Shown piece by piece: positions 18,378-28,139 of a DNA stretch of 64,000 nt. A program made the translations under genes and the position numbers. Source of the DNA: Lachnospiraceae bacterium (GTDB lineage Bacteria; Bacillota; Clostridia; Lachnospirales; Lachnospiraceae); NCBI GenBank assembly GCA_910576385.1, contig CAJTIR010000002.1, positions 62,001 to 126,000 of the forward strand, given 5' to 3'. Every line of letters starts with the position of its first letter. The stretch's first letter is position 1. The notes beneath the pieces are model-generated. The model worked only from the letters and a program-made list of their open reading frames with translations. It was not told where the DNA came from and searched no databases.

Positions 18378-19159
18378 TATATCACCTTAACATAATTATT
18401 CTCATGGTTAATAATTGTCCTAATTCCTATCACAGATATAATACAGCCTATTACAAAAATAATAAACAATATGCCATACTCTATCATATGGCTATACAGC
18501 AAACTGTCTCTAAACCCATTAATAAGAAATGCCATTGGATTAATACGAAGCAGATATGTGCTGTATGGCTTTGGAACATTGCGTTTAATATTAAAGAAAA
18601 TACCAGACATATAAAAAGCAAGCTTTAGTACTACTTTAATAATGTTTGACAAATCTGATAAATATACTCCAGCATGAAGCATTAGACAAGAACAGCCAAA
18701 AGTAAATACGATCAGTGTAATAAAAAGCGGTATTATATTGAACAAATACCAGGAAATCGGAACCCTGTAAATCGGTATCATAATCAGTATTAAACTATAG
18801 GCAACGGTCATCTTGAATAAATTTTCCATGATTGTAATTAAAATCAGCACATACTTTGGAATATATACCTTTGATATAATTCCTTTATAAGAGCGGATCA
18901 TTCTAACACTTTTATTTACAGTCTTGCTAAAAAAATTCCAAGTATTCAGTCCAATAAATACGTAAAGGGGAAAAAATGGTTCCCCTTTCCCAAAAACAAC
19001 CAACGCTACAAAAGAATACACAAGCATAAACAACAACGGATCTAAAATCCACCATAGCCAGTTCAGATAGGAACTGGCTACCTCAGCTTTTAAATTGGCT
19101 TTGGTAGCATATAGTATATAACTTTTATAATGTTTCAAATCATTAAAAAACTTCTTCAT
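18377..19159 (-). CDS. TagG-type ABC-2 polysaccharide export permease
   Basis: A protein of 260 residues with six predicted membrane helices. It matches ABC-2 permeases of teichoic acid and polysaccharide exporters (WLWWILDPLLFMLVY near the N-terminus, INPMAFLINGFRD in the C-terminal half). AGGAAG lies before the ATG. It overlaps the fused ATPase gene by one base, so the two are co-translated and surely form one transporter. It would move a lipid-linked glycan across the membrane. Confidence 0.88.
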   Translation of the reverse strand: MKKFFNDLKHYKSYILYATKANLKAEVASSYLNWLWWILDPLLFMLVYSFVALVVFGKGEPFFPLYVFIGLNTWNFFSKTVNKSVRMIRSYKGIISKVYIPKYVLILITIMENLFKMTVAYSLILIMIPIYRVPISWYLFNIIPLFITLIVFTFGCSCLMLHAGVYLSDLSNIIKVVLKLAFYMSGIFFNIKRNVPKPYSTYLLRINPMAFLINGFRDSLLYSHMIEYGILFIIFVIGCIISVIGIRTIINHENNYVKVI

Positions 19160-19209
19160 GTTTTCTTCCTATCTCTTCCCTCTCACGCAATGCCAAATCT
19201 TGCCGTTTT

Positions 19210-20259
19210 CTAATTATCTTCAAAATAAAGCACTGTTCTCTTCATTCCTTCTGCTAAGGCGATCTGTGCCTCCCATCCTTCCGATATTGCTTTCTTTGAA
19301 TCCAGAAATCCTAATTTATTCGCCAGATAACCTGCTTTCTCACTCGCTGACGCAGCCTGGAATCTTGTTTTTATTCCCTTCTCCTGAAATAGTCCACATA
19401 AAGTTTCTGCTAATTCTTTTACCGAAGTCGTCTCTGTACTATCAGAAATATTATAAACAAAATCTTTGAAATTGCAGATCACTTGCATAATACCAGCCAC
19501 GACATCTGCAATATAGGTCAAAGCCAATGTTCCGCTGCCATCGCTGTTCATCGTGATATCTTTCCCATCCACGACATTTCCCAAAAAATCCCCTACAACT
19601 CTTCCATCTCTCAAAATCATTCCCGGACCATACGTATGAGCAATTCTCACTACTTTGCAGTTCATTTCATATTGCGCATTGTAAGCGGCACATAAAGTTT
19701 CTGACATTCTTTTACTTTCAGGATAACAGGAACGAACTAGTGTCGGATCCATTGCCCCATAGTCTTCTTCCATAACGAAATCTTTTGCTCCTGTGCCGTA
19801 AATCTCTCTGGTAGACAGGAGAAGAAAACCTTTTATCTCTTTTTCTCTTCCTAACTCTAACAAATGATGTGTACCAGCGACATTCGCTAAAATTGTATTA
19901 ACAGGCATCCCCATAAACTGTTTTGGCCCTGTTGGACTTGCTGTATGAATAATATAGTCTAATGTGCCCTCCATTTTAATCGGTTCTGTCACATCCTGAT
20001 ATATTACTTCAAAATCCTCTCTCTCAAGCAGATCACCAAACTTTTTCTTCATTTTTTCTTGATTTCTTGCCAATCCAATTACTTTTACGCCCAAAGAATC
20101 ACGTTCATTTAAATATAAAAGCATATAAATGATATATGTCGCAATCAATCCATTTGCACCTGTAATTAATATGGAAGCATTACGAAATCGTGTCCAATCA
20201 ATATCCCTTTTAGAAACGTTTTCTAAATCTTCTAAGACAATTTTATTTAAATCTAACAT
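19210..20259 (-). CDS. Extended SDR: NAD-dependent epimerase/dehydratase
   Basis: A protein of 349 residues with ITGANGLIATY (NAD-binding), STREIYG and the active-site pair in YPESKR. Overall it resembles the UDP-glucuronate decarboxylase branch of extended short-chain dehydrogenases. AGGAGG lies just before the ATG. It follows a TarI/IspD-like cytidylyltransferase by 8 bases, so it may act on a CDP-linked or NDP-linked sugar or on its precursor. It is not the zinc-dependent TarJ reductase normally paired with TarI. The exact reaction cannot be decided from the sequence. Confidence 0.75.
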   Translation of the reverse strand: MLDLNKIVLEDLENVSKRDIDWTRFRNASILITGANGLIATYIIYMLLYLNERDSLGVKVIGLARNQEKMKKKFGDLLEREDFEVIYQDVTEPIKMEGTLDYIIHTASPTGPKQFMGMPVNTILANVAGTHHLLELGREKEIKGFLLLSTREIYGTGAKDFVMEEDYGAMDPTLVRSCYPESKRMSETLCAAYNAQYEMNCKVVRIAHTYGPGMILRDGRVVGDFLGNVVDGKDITMNSDGSGTLALTYIADVVAGIMQVICNFKDFVYNISDSTETTSVKELAETLCGLFQEKGIKTRFQAASASEKAGYLANKLGFLDSKKAISEGWEAQIALAEGMKRTVLYFEDN

Positions 20260-20267
20260 AAGCCCTC

Positions 20268-20987
20268 CTATATTCCAAATATTTCCTGACTCTCTCTCAG
20301 GTCGATGAGAGCTTTAAAGATATAATAATCCTCTGGTGTTGTTATCTTAATATTTGTTGTTTCACAAGGAACCAAATGTAATTTCTTTCCTAACTCTGTC
20401 ATCAAAGAACATGTGTCTATCGTAATAGTATATGGCATCTTCTCTCCTTTAAGATGTGCTTCATATACATCTTTAAAATAAAAACTTTGAGGAGCCTTTG
20501 CAATATACAAAGTATTTCTGATAATCGTCTTCTCTGTGTATTCTTTGTCCTCACTTATAATACCAGTTTCTGTAAAAGGAACCGCTGTAATGCCATTTCC
20601 AAATTCTTTTACACTTTGAATATTATCGTTGATCACTTTCTCTGTAATCAGCGGACGCACCGCATCATGAAGCATAACAATATCATCGTCTTTGCATATC
20701 TCTTTCAAATAATTTAATGCTTTCATTTTCGATTCCTGCGTATCTTTTCCACCTGTAAGAATCTTATCCACTTTTGTTATTTCAAACTTATCCACCAATT
20801 TGGCAAGATAATCTTCCCACCCTGCCACACATGGAATTACAATTTTATCCACATTGGGATTGTGTTCAAAAATTTCCAGTGTATAAATAATAATGGGTTT
20901 TCCATATAATTCCAAAAACTGCTTGGGCTTTGCGGAATTTCTCATTCGCTGCCCTGTTCCTCCTGCAAATACTAATGCAATATTCAT
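20268..20987 (-). CDS. TarI/IspD-like cytidylyltransferase
   Basis: A protein of 239 residues with the IspD/TarI signature: FAGGTGQRM, PKQFLELYGKP, HDAVRPLI, KAPQSF and NIKITTPED. The family joins CTP to methylerythritol-phosphate (IspD) or ribitol-phosphate (TarI). The NIKxTTPxD ending and placement between LicD and an SDR in a surface-polymer locus favour a CDP-polyol or related product over isoprenoid synthesis. Its start overlaps the stop of licD-like 20984-21778 (ATGA). It could supply the donor used by the four glycerophosphotransferase-like domains of the window. Confidence 0.8.
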   Translation of the reverse strand: MNIALVFAGGTGQRMRNSAKPKQFLELYGKPIIIYTLEIFEHNPNVDKIVIPCVAGWEDYLAKLVDKFEITKVDKILTGGKDTQESKMKALNYLKEICKDDDIVMLHDAVRPLITEKVINDNIQSVKEFGNGITAVPFTETGIISEDKEYTEKTIIRNTLYIAKAPQSFYFKDVYEAHLKGEKMPYTITIDTCSLMTELGKKLHLVPCETTNIKITTPEDYYIFKALIDLRESQEIFGI

Positions 20988-21778
20988 TTTGTTACCTCCT
21001 CAAAATACAAAAAACCATCACGCGCAGGCACCCTCTTATCCTTTGGGGGCATTTGCTGCCATTCACCATATAGCCTTCTTAAATAATGTTCTGCATCTCC
21101 TGGTACAAAAAACTTATACTGACCAAATAAATGTTTTTTCAAAGGATACATCCATTCCCGCGGCATTACCTCATTATTATATCCAGTTACTCCAAACAGG
21201 CTGCACAGCCTGCGGCTTTTCCTCGCATCCCATTTGGTAAAATAGTTCTTACTTTGTCGAATTAAAACTTTCCATATTTTATCTGGAATTACAAAAAGCA
21301 GCGTTTTTGATATAATCCTGATAAGAGTTCCTCTGTTCTTAGTCGGCAAATGATATACTCCCAAATAATATACAAGCGCAGAAATTTGCTGCAGTTTCTG
21401 TTGTATTTTTCGTTTTGGAACCCCATCCAAAGGATGAATATCTATTTTAGGAGCATGTTCTATCTCCCCATTTACAGGCCTCGTATCATACAAGTGCCCG
21501 ATAGGAGCTTCTGGGATAATACTATTTTCAGCCGGCGAGTACAGCATATCATTTAATGTATTATTCTGCCGTTTCATACAGCTCTCCATTTTTTCAAAAT
21601 CTGATCGCAGCATTGCAATATCAACATCATCATCCCAGGGAATGAATCCATCATGCCTATATGCACCTAACGCACTTCCGCCTACCAAAAAAAACTTCAA
21701 TTCATTCTGCTGACAAAAATTTTGAAATTCATTTAGCATTTCAATTAAATGATATTGATACTTCTCTAACTTATCCAT
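20984..21778 (-). CDS. LicD-family phosphotransferase
   Basis: A protein of 264 residues. The nucleotidyltransferase-like core is clear: FLVGGSALGAYRHDG, then PWDDDVDIAM with the metal-binding aspartates. LicD proteins transfer phosphocholine or other phospho-groups from CDP donors to teichoic acid or glycans. The gene overlaps the cytidylyltransferase downstream, which suggests that it uses the CDP product made by that enzyme. No choline kinase or choline transporter is present in the window, so phosphocholine is not implied. Confidence 0.83.
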   Translation of the reverse strand: MDKLEKYQYHLIEMLNEFQNFCQQNELKFFLVGGSALGAYRHDGFIPWDDDVDIAMLRSDFEKMESCMKRQNNTLNDMLYSPAENSIIPEAPIGHLYDTRPVNGEIEHAPKIDIHPLDGVPKRKIQQKLQQISALVYYLGVYHLPTKNRGTLIRIISKTLLFVIPDKIWKVLIRQSKNYFTKWDARKSRRLCSLFGVTGYNNEVMPREWMYPLKKHLFGQYKFFVPGDAEHYLRRLYGEWQQMPPKDKRVPARDGFLYFEEVTK

Positions 21779-21834
21779 TTTTTTCCTCTCAAATCTGTTT
21801 ACATTGATTTACATCATTTCGTATCTATGCGATC

Positions 21835-23136
21835 TTACTTAACTGGAACAATCGACTGAATCCAATCAACAATTCTTTTTGCAGATTGTCCGTCATCTAT
21901 GGATTGTTTCTCATCTAAAAATTTCTCCACTCGATTCAGATACTGCTCATAATCGAATGTTTCAATATGATATATTAACTGTTCATGTGATTTACACACA
22001 GGAAAAGGCGTCTCTTCCAACGGATAGTATAATCCTGTATTGGTATTATAACGCTCCAAATCTGTGGCAAAAATAAACCCAGGTCTTCTGGTCAGCACAT
22101 AGTCATAAATCCAACTCGAATAATCTGTAATACCAATTGCCGTGACGAGCATTAATTCTTGAATATCAGGATAACTAGTGACATCATATAAAACTCTTTC
22201 TTCAGACTTATCATCTTCCTTTGCATTATCTAAAACAATATTTTTAGTCCTTTTATGCATGCGAATCATTACTGCAAACGTATCGCCAAATTTTTTCTTT
22301 AAAGCCTCTGTCAAATCCCTATAGTCAATACTTAAATTTTCAATTGTCAAACCTGCTCTATGCGTAGGTGCATAGAGCACAAGTTTTTTTTCTGTGGGAA
22401 TTCCAAATCGGCCAAACAGCTCTTCGCGGATTTGCGCGATTCGATCTGAACTTGTGGAAAAAAGAATATCTGTCCTTGCATGTCCCAATCTAACCATTGT
22501 TGTATTTTTCCAAAAAACGGTACGGAACACATCTTCCTCAAACTGAGAATTTGTAATTACATAATCCGTTTGATTAGACTCTCGCTGTACCACAATCTGT
22601 CCACTCTTGCCATGTGCATTTCTAGAAAGCACCGCATTATCCAATTTCTTTATCCCAAGTGAGCCATGCATTGTCTGAATATGCAGCTGATCTTCCCTTT
22701 TATCAAAATAATCAGAAAATACAATTCCATTATCCAACCACAATTTAGAACTGTATACTTCTCGCAGTCCTCTCAATGAATAGAGCGAAACTACTTTGAC
22801 GCCATCTGGATAATCTAATTTTTTAACTTTTCTCTTATCGACAAGCCAAATAATTTTATAATTTAGCTTGCGGCGAATCATCTCTTCATAAATATACTTT
22901 GGGTTACAAGTATAAGAAAAAGTATTTGTTGCAATTGCAATTTTGTTGCACTCAATCGCTGATTTCTCCATCACTATTCTTGCCATAACTTCCAGATATT
23001 TTTTCTGAATCTTTTGGCTGACAAATCTGAATGATTTCATAATAAATTGATATATTTTATTGTTTTGTATCATCCATTTTATTTTATGACATCTTTTTCT
23101 GATTTGCTTTGTTAGGCTGCTTAAATATTCTTTCAT
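21835..23136 (-). CDS. CDP-glycerol glycerophosphotransferase-like (stand-alone)
   Basis: A protein of 433 residues from the ATG at 23136; a GTG one codon earlier is possible. After a basic N-terminal ~45 residues it follows the PF04464 pattern: QTMHGSLGIKK (about residue 156), GHARTDILF, YAPTHR, IRMHKR and TDYSSWIYDY. Both conserved histidines are kept. It would transfer glycerol- or ribitol-phosphate from a CDP donor to a membrane-linked glycan at the inner membrane face. It lies 16 bases after a stand-alone pyruvyltransferase gene, so this pair is the unfused counterpart of the two fusion proteins in the window. Confidence 0.87.
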   Translation of the reverse strand: MKEYLSSLTKQIRKRCHKIKWMIQNNKIYQFIMKSFRFVSQKIQKKYLEVMARIVMEKSAIECNKIAIATNTFSYTCNPKYIYEEMIRRKLNYKIIWLVDKRKVKKLDYPDGVKVVSLYSLRGLREVYSSKLWLDNGIVFSDYFDKREDQLHIQTMHGSLGIKKLDNAVLSRNAHGKSGQIVVQRESNQTDYVITNSQFEEDVFRTVFWKNTTMVRLGHARTDILFSTSSDRIAQIREELFGRFGIPTEKKLVLYAPTHRAGLTIENLSIDYRDLTEALKKKFGDTFAVMIRMHKRTKNIVLDNAKEDDKSEERVLYDVTSYPDIQELMLVTAIGITDYSSWIYDYVLTRRPGFIFATDLERYNTNTGLYYPLEETPFPVCKSHEQLIYHIETFDYEQYLNRVEKFLDEKQSIDDGQSAKRIVDWIQSIVPVK

Positions 23137-23152
23137 CACCTTCCACTCTCTT

Positions 23153-24373
23153 CTATACTTTAACCCATTTTATAAGCTGTTCCTCCAAATTTTGATAGAC
23201 AGAACTTTTATAAGTTTCATTCATCTTGTAAGGCTTGGCCTCACATAAACATCTAAAAATTTTTTCCACATTGAACTTTTCTTTTGTAATGAAATTCTGT
23301 GACAACCCTGTCTGCTCTCCAAAAAGAATCTGTTTCCGATTCCATACCAAACTTACATTTGGAATGCCTAACACGGTACCAATAATTGCTGCGTGGAGGC
23401 GGACTGCCATAAATCGCTCATACCCTGCCAAAAGCTGCACGAATTCCTTTGTAGAAACAGGCTTTGCAACCGTAACTCTATCATCCTCATATAAATCGGG
23501 ATAACGTTTTAACAGCCAATCCAAAAATTCACTATCTTTTTCCACACCATTTGAAAATAATTCTACCAAATATCCTGAGTCATACAATTTTTGGATCAGT
23601 TCATAATATATTCTCCCCAATGATTCATTGCTGACCTTATACATATATTCTCCAAAAATTTTCGGTCTGATTACATTTATTCCTACTTTTTTGGATTCAA
23701 TGTTACTTTTCGGAATTTGATAAGTTTCTGATACCCAAAATGCAGGATCGCAGACATTCTTAACCACAATTTGAGGATTTGTAATATAACAATTACATAA
23801 CATTGGCAGATCATCTCGTGTGGAAATATATTTCACACAATTCCTGTTTAATGCCGTCTTTAATAACTGGCATCCCAAATTTTTTTCGTCATACCCTTCA
23901 ATTCCCTGAGCATTTAGCAATACCGGAATATTTCTCTTCTGTGCATAATTTGTAATATCATCTATATAATAATGAAAATTCTGTCTATGGAATTTGATCA
24001 GACCGCCGCCACCAAAAACAATGATATCTACTCCCTCCAGTTTTGGTTTTTCATATTTCATATAATTTGTATAAGGAGGTGTCAAATGCCATAACTTTGT
24101 CATGACTTCTTTTGATGCTTTTGGAAAACAATGGGAAAAAAAACTATTTTTTTCGACATGTCCCAATAAACTTGTCAAAACACGTCTCTTCACCCTCAAG
24201 TAATTATTCATGCTTCTGTATTTATATGAACCAATATCCACAGGAATAATCTCATAATTTTCAATATTATTCTTTTTTAATATATCTTCGACAATATATC
24301 TTGCCGTCTCATAAATTACAAGATCACCCAGATTTGAAATATCTAAATACATAAAAGCTATTTTTAATCCCAT
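23153..24373 (-). CDS. Polysaccharide pyruvyltransferase family protein (stand-alone)
   Basis: A protein of 406 residues. It shows NLGDLVIYE at the N-terminus, VFGGGGLIKF in the middle and VRLHAAIIG toward the C-terminus, the usual landmarks of PF04230. Members transfer pyruvyl from phosphoenolpyruvate to sugars or act on related acceptors. AAAGGA lies before the ATG. It directly precedes the stand-alone glycerophosphotransferase gene. Substrate unknown. Confidence 0.83.
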   Translation of the reverse strand: MGLKIAFMYLDISNLGDLVIYETARYIVEDILKKNNIENYEIIPVDIGSYKYRSMNNYLRVKRRVLTSLLGHVEKNSFFSHCFPKASKEVMTKLWHLTPPYTNYMKYEKPKLEGVDIIVFGGGGLIKFHRQNFHYYIDDITNYAQKRNIPVLLNAQGIEGYDEKNLGCQLLKTALNRNCVKYISTRDDLPMLCNCYITNPQIVVKNVCDPAFWVSETYQIPKSNIESKKVGINVIRPKIFGEYMYKVSNESLGRIYYELIQKLYDSGYLVELFSNGVEKDSEFLDWLLKRYPDLYEDDRVTVAKPVSTKEFVQLLAGYERFMAVRLHAAIIGTVLGIPNVSLVWNRKQILFGEQTGLSQNFITKEKFNVEKIFRCLCEAKPYKMNETYKSSVYQNLEEQLIKWVKV

Positions 24374-24426
24374 AAATTATCCTTTCCTAATTCAGGTATG
24401 TCTGCATTTTTCTTATCGAAACGAAA

Positions 24427-25815
24427 TCATGAATACAAACTATGAATTTTCAAAGCAACTTTCACGGGTTTTGTCTCCAATAACGCCTTTTGACTGGAGA
24501 TTTTCTCACTTTGTTTCTCTATCTTTTCATTCTGTTTTTGTATTTTTTCACTCTGTTTCTCTATTTTCTCACCTTGTCTTTGAATCTTTTCATTCTGTCT
24601 CTCGATCTTCTCGCTCTGCTTTTTTATCTTCTCGATTTGTCTTTGTATCTTATTATCCCGAGTTTCTATTTTCTCTCTCTGCTTTTTTATGATCTCTATT
24701 TTATTTGCTTTTTCTTGTTTTAAATTCAATATCTTTTCATTTTGCCTTACATTTTTATCATTTGCTTTTTCTAATTTACTCTTCATCCTAAGAGTTCTTC
24801 CCCTGTATAACTGTGTTTTATTTTGATAATAAACATATTGTTTAAAAATATATTCTTCTGCATCACAGGACAACATGTGAGATAGATCGTAAGCATTTTT
24901 CTCAGAATACATCTGTTCCACTTCTGACTTTCCGATACCTAAAACTGGCAGAGCTTCTTCTTTGTAAAAAGAATAAAGCATCTTATATTCTTCATGGTCT
25001 TCTATTAAATTAAACTGAGAAGATATGGTGCCAAAAGCATTATTGATAAAACTCTGTCTAATATCCTGGTTTTCCCAATGTCCTGACTTTATCAGAAAAT
25101 CTTTCACTTCCATATGAGCCTTTAAAGCATTCTCTTTTTTCTTTAATGCATTGCCTGACAGACTTTCTGGGTTTCTAAATTGATAATAAACAATGATCTG
25201 ATCAATTACCGTAATTTTTTCAGCAACTACAAAAGCTTTCATCACAAATGAAACATCATTTGACTGTTTTAATTCCGAAAATTGCAAATTTTGCTGTTCC
25301 AAAAAAGATTTTTTATATAATCGATTCCACGGATAATTCCTAGCAATGTTAAAAATATACTGTGGAACATCATTAATATTAAAAGGACATTTTTCAGGTA
25401 CTCTCCCCCAGTTAATATAACACTTCTCTTTCACTGTTCCATCATACATGTCCATTTTAGTGGCTTCACCCACACAGATATCTGCATCATATTTTTTACT
25501 CTCATTATATAATGCTTCCAACGCGTCTAACGAAAAGTAATCATCAGAATCCCAAAATATCACATACTCTCCCTGCGCCGCCTTAAGTCCATGATTCCTG
25601 GCTACTCCAGCATACTGATTCTGCTGATGCAGCACGGTAATGCGTTCGTCATTTTGCTCATACCGACGAAGAATATCTGGGGTCGAATCTGTAGAACCAT
25701 CATCGACCAAAATCACTTCAATCTCCTGCAGGGACTGTGCAAGAATACTGTCCATGCACCTCTCTATATACTTTTCCTGATTATAAACTGGTACAATAAC
25801 TGACACTTTAACCAT
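24427..25815 (-). CDS. GT2 glycosyltransferase with repetitive C-terminal coiled coil
   Basis: A protein of 462 residues from the ATG at 25815, which has GGAGG 9 bases upstream; the frame extends to 25857 without a better site. Residues ~1-230 are a GT2 domain: VSVIVPVYN, DDGSTDST and DSDDYF. Residues ~340-450 form a long coiled coil of nearly exact seven-residue units around EKIxxQ. The GT domain resembles domains 1 and 3 of the 10438-13575 protein. The coiled coil may mediate oligomer formation or set a distance from the membrane. Confidence 0.87.
   Translation of the reverse strand: MVKVSVIVPVYNQEKYIERCMDSILAQSLQEIEVILVDDGSTDSTPDILRRYEQNDERITVLHQQNQYAGVARNHGLKAAQGEYVIFWDSDDYFSLDALEALYNESKKYDADICVGEATKMDMYDGTVKEKCYINWGRVPEKCPFNINDVPQYIFNIARNYPWNRLYKKSFLEQQNLQFSELKQSNDVSFVMKAFVVAEKITVIDQIIVYYQFRNPESLSGNALKKKENALKAHMEVKDFLIKSGHWENQDIRQSFINNAFGTISSQFNLIEDHEEYKMLYSFYKEEALPVLGIGKSEVEQMYSEKNAYDLSHMLSCDAEEYIFKQYVYYQNKTQLYRGRTLRMKSKLEKANDKNVRQNEKILNLKQEKANKIEIIKKQREKIETRDNKIQRQIEKIKKQSEKIERQNEKIQRQGEKIEKQSEKIQKQNEKIEKQSEKISSQKALLETKPVKVALKIHSLYS
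24490..24690. repeat. In-frame 21-base repeats encoding the EKIxxQ heptads
   Basis: Tandem, imperfect units of 21 bases lie inside the 3' end of the GT2 gene; on the plus strand they show as recurring TTTTCTC/TTCTCA blocks. All units keep the reading frame. Such repeats can gain or lose copies by slippage. Confidence 0.7.
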
Positions 25816-25948
25816 ATTTATACGCCTCCAATTGATACTTCCCATAGAGAACTGCAATCTTCTCTAAATTATAATCATATGTTCTACCACTGTCAACCAT
25901 TTTATTCTTACTTCAACAATAACACAGCGGTTTTCTGATTACTCTACT

Positions 25949-26764
25949 CTACAATTTTCTTCTCAAAATAAAATTATAACCCCACTTTCGAATTCTACCT
26001 GGTGACAAACTAAGAGCCATACTTAAGACACATCCAATTAAAAACTCTCTCCCATTCGTGATACCTAATTTCTTTTGTGCTTTTCTAAACTTCAAATACC
26101 AGGCGCAGTATTTTAATCCCCCACGTCTTTGAAACATATCTGTAGAAGTCCTTACCTTTACAAAGACAATTGGAATATTAGCCATCTTTGCACCTTGCGC
26201 ATACATTCTGTTCCACAAATAGTAGTCTTCTAAGAAAGGATAATGTTGATAATTACCTGCCTGCATCACAGCCTGTTTTCGGAACATCACGGTTACATGA
26301 TTCAATGGATTTCGATAACGCATATACCGACGAATTTCTTTTCCCTCTAATGGTACTTGTCTTATTTTATCCCAAGTACCCTCATCATTAAATTCCTTAA
26401 TATATCCTCCAACAATTGCAATCTGCGGATGATCGACCATATACTGATATTGTATTTCAAATCTTTCTCTGACAGCAATATCGTCGGAATCCATTCTTGC
26501 CACTAAATCATGACTGACATATTCCAACCCTTTTGCTAAGGCTCTCCCAAGCTGATGATTTTCCTCTAATTGTATCACTTTCAGGTTTTGGTACAATCTC
26601 TGTTTTTCTTCTATTACGCTATAAAGCTCTTTGGTTAATCTGCCATCTTCTATTAATATAACCTCATCAGGCGGCAGTGATTGGTCAAACACACTATCCA
26701 AGGCTATTGAGAGATACTCTGGCTGTTCTTTTGCATATACTGACATCAATACCGAAAAAGGCAT
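25949..26764 (-). CDS. GT2 glycosyltransferase (WcaA/AmsE-like)
   Basis: A protein of 271 residues: FSVLMSVYAKE, IEDGRLT in place of the usual DDGST, and ARMDSDD as the metal-binding site. The tail has a hydrophobic helix and a basic end. It resembles small exopolysaccharide transferases of the AmsE/EpsE type. AGGAGGAAC precedes the ATG. It follows the initiating sugar-phosphate transferase by 9 bases and could add the second sugar. Confidence 0.85.
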   Translation of the reverse strand: MPFSVLMSVYAKEQPEYLSIALDSVFDQSLPPDEVILIEDGRLTKELYSVIEEKQRLYQNLKVIQLEENHQLGRALAKGLEYVSHDLVARMDSDDIAVRERFEIQYQYMVDHPQIAIVGGYIKEFNDEGTWDKIRQVPLEGKEIRRYMRYRNPLNHVTVMFRKQAVMQAGNYQHYPFLEDYYLWNRMYAQGAKMANIPIVFVKVRTSTDMFQRRGGLKYCAWYLKFRKAQKKLGITNGREFLIGCVLSMALSLSPGRIRKWGYNFILRRKL

Positions 26765-26773
26765 AAGTTCCTC

Positions 26774-28135
26774 CTATTTTTTCACCGCTGTTTTCTGTCC
26801 CTTGTCAATTCCTTCTGTATTTTCTTTCTGAAAAATAATTTTAAAAGTCATCAACATCAATTTCATATCCTGCCAAAACGAATACGTCTCAATATAAGTT
26901 AAATCTAATTTTAATTTATCATATGGTGTGGTATTGTATTTTCCATACACCTGTGCATAACCTGTCAAACCAGCTTTCACTTTCAGGCGAAAGCTAAATT
27001 CAGGAATCACCGCCTCATATTGATTGGCAATTACCTCACGTTCTGGTCTTGGACCTACAAAAGACATCTCTCCTTTTAAGATGTTAAAAATCTGGGGCAA
27101 TTCATCGAAATGAGTGCGCCGAATAATCCTGCCAACCGGTGTAATCCGGTCATCATCTTTCCTGGCAAGCTGCGCTCCCTCTAGCTCGGAATCCATGCGC
27201 ATACTGCGGAACTTGATAATCCGAAAAATCTCACCATCTCTGGTCAATCGTTCCTGCGTATAAAATACAGGCCCTCTGTCATACAGCTTGATACTAACAG
27301 CAATCAACAATAAGATTGGAGAAGAAATCACTATAGCAAGCAGTGACAACACGATATCCGTCGTCCGTTTCACAAACCGCTGCTCTATGGTAAGTCCTCG
27401 ATTACGCGACAGCATCAATGGCGAATCAAACAAGTGAATCGGCTCGGTACCATTTAAAATAATATCAGAAATCTTTGGTGTGATATAAGTCCGTTTTCCC
27501 TGATCAAAACAAAATTTTAAAATCTGATTGCGCATTTTGGTGGGCAAATCACAGAGTACCACCGCTTCATAATCCATAATCTTTTCATATAATGCCTTAT
27601 ATCCTAAATATACACTTGCCGTGGCGCAGACATTATACTTGTCCTTTCTGGAATTGATCTTGTTAATCAAATCCTTGGGGGAATGTTCTCCATATATGAC
27701 AATCATTTTTCTAGGAGGATATAGTCTGGTATAGATAAAACGAACCAGATAAACGCCTGGTAAAACGATCAGCAATTCCACCCCTGTCAAGATCAACATT
27801 GGCATAATCGGCATATAATCATTTCCAATCAGACACACTTGTAAATATCCAACCACATTGGCACATAGAATGGAGAGAATCTGTGAGAGACAGATATCAG
27901 TAATTCGAAGATAACCAATCCGATATCCACCAAATGTTCTGGTAAAAAAATACAAAATCAGTGTATACATACCGATCACTGCCCAGTTTCCTCGATTCCA
28001 GAAACGGTGTGCCTTCGACAAAATGGGGTCATACATAAAATACCAAATATATGCAAATAGAGCTGCCTCGCACGCCAGCATAATATAATTTGCTGTCAAA
28101 TTCAACAAATGTTTATATTGTTCTCTTCTACTCAT
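26774..28135 (-). CDS. Initiating polyprenyl-phosphate sugar-phosphate transferase
   Basis: A protein of 453 residues with the WcaJ/WbaP layout: about four N-terminal membrane helices, a central soluble domain with VIYGEHSP, a fifth helix at about 270-290 and the C-terminal catalytic domain. That domain has KRTTDIVLS, KFRSMR, RRTHFDELPQIFNILKGEMSFVGPRPE and KAGLTGYAQV, all diagnostic of PF02397. It transfers hexose-1-phosphate (often glucose or galactose) from UDP to undecaprenyl phosphate and so starts a repeat unit. It begins 4 bases after the methyltransferase-kinase gene. Confidence 0.92.
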   Translation of the reverse strand: MSRREQYKHLLNLTANYIMLACEAALFAYIWYFMYDPILSKAHRFWNRGNWAVIGMYTLILYFFTRTFGGYRIGYLRITDICLSQILSILCANVVGYLQVCLIGNDYMPIMPMLILTGVELLIVLPGVYLVRFIYTRLYPPRKMIVIYGEHSPKDLINKINSRKDKYNVCATASVYLGYKALYEKIMDYEAVVLCDLPTKMRNQILKFCFDQGKRTYITPKISDIILNGTEPIHLFDSPLMLSRNRGLTIEQRFVKRTTDIVLSLLAIVISSPILLLIAVSIKLYDRGPVFYTQERLTRDGEIFRIIKFRSMRMDSELEGAQLARKDDDRITPVGRIIRRTHFDELPQIFNILKGEMSFVGPRPEREVIANQYEAVIPEFSFRLKVKAGLTGYAQVYGKYNTTPYDKLKLDLTYIETYSFWQDMKLMLMTFKIIFQKENTEGIDKGQKTAVKK

Positions 28136-28139
28136 ATTT

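Noticed and set aside
20268-20987. Assignment as the housekeeping IspD of isoprenoid synthesis
   Set aside because: Overlap with licD, closeness to an SDR and a TarI-like C-terminus favour surface-polymer synthesis, though IspD activity is not excluded.
24429-24723. Plus-strand repeats and frames that look like a short repeat array or CRISPR
   Set aside because: The period is 21 bases with no unique spacers, and the units encode in-frame heptads of a coiled coil on the minus strand.
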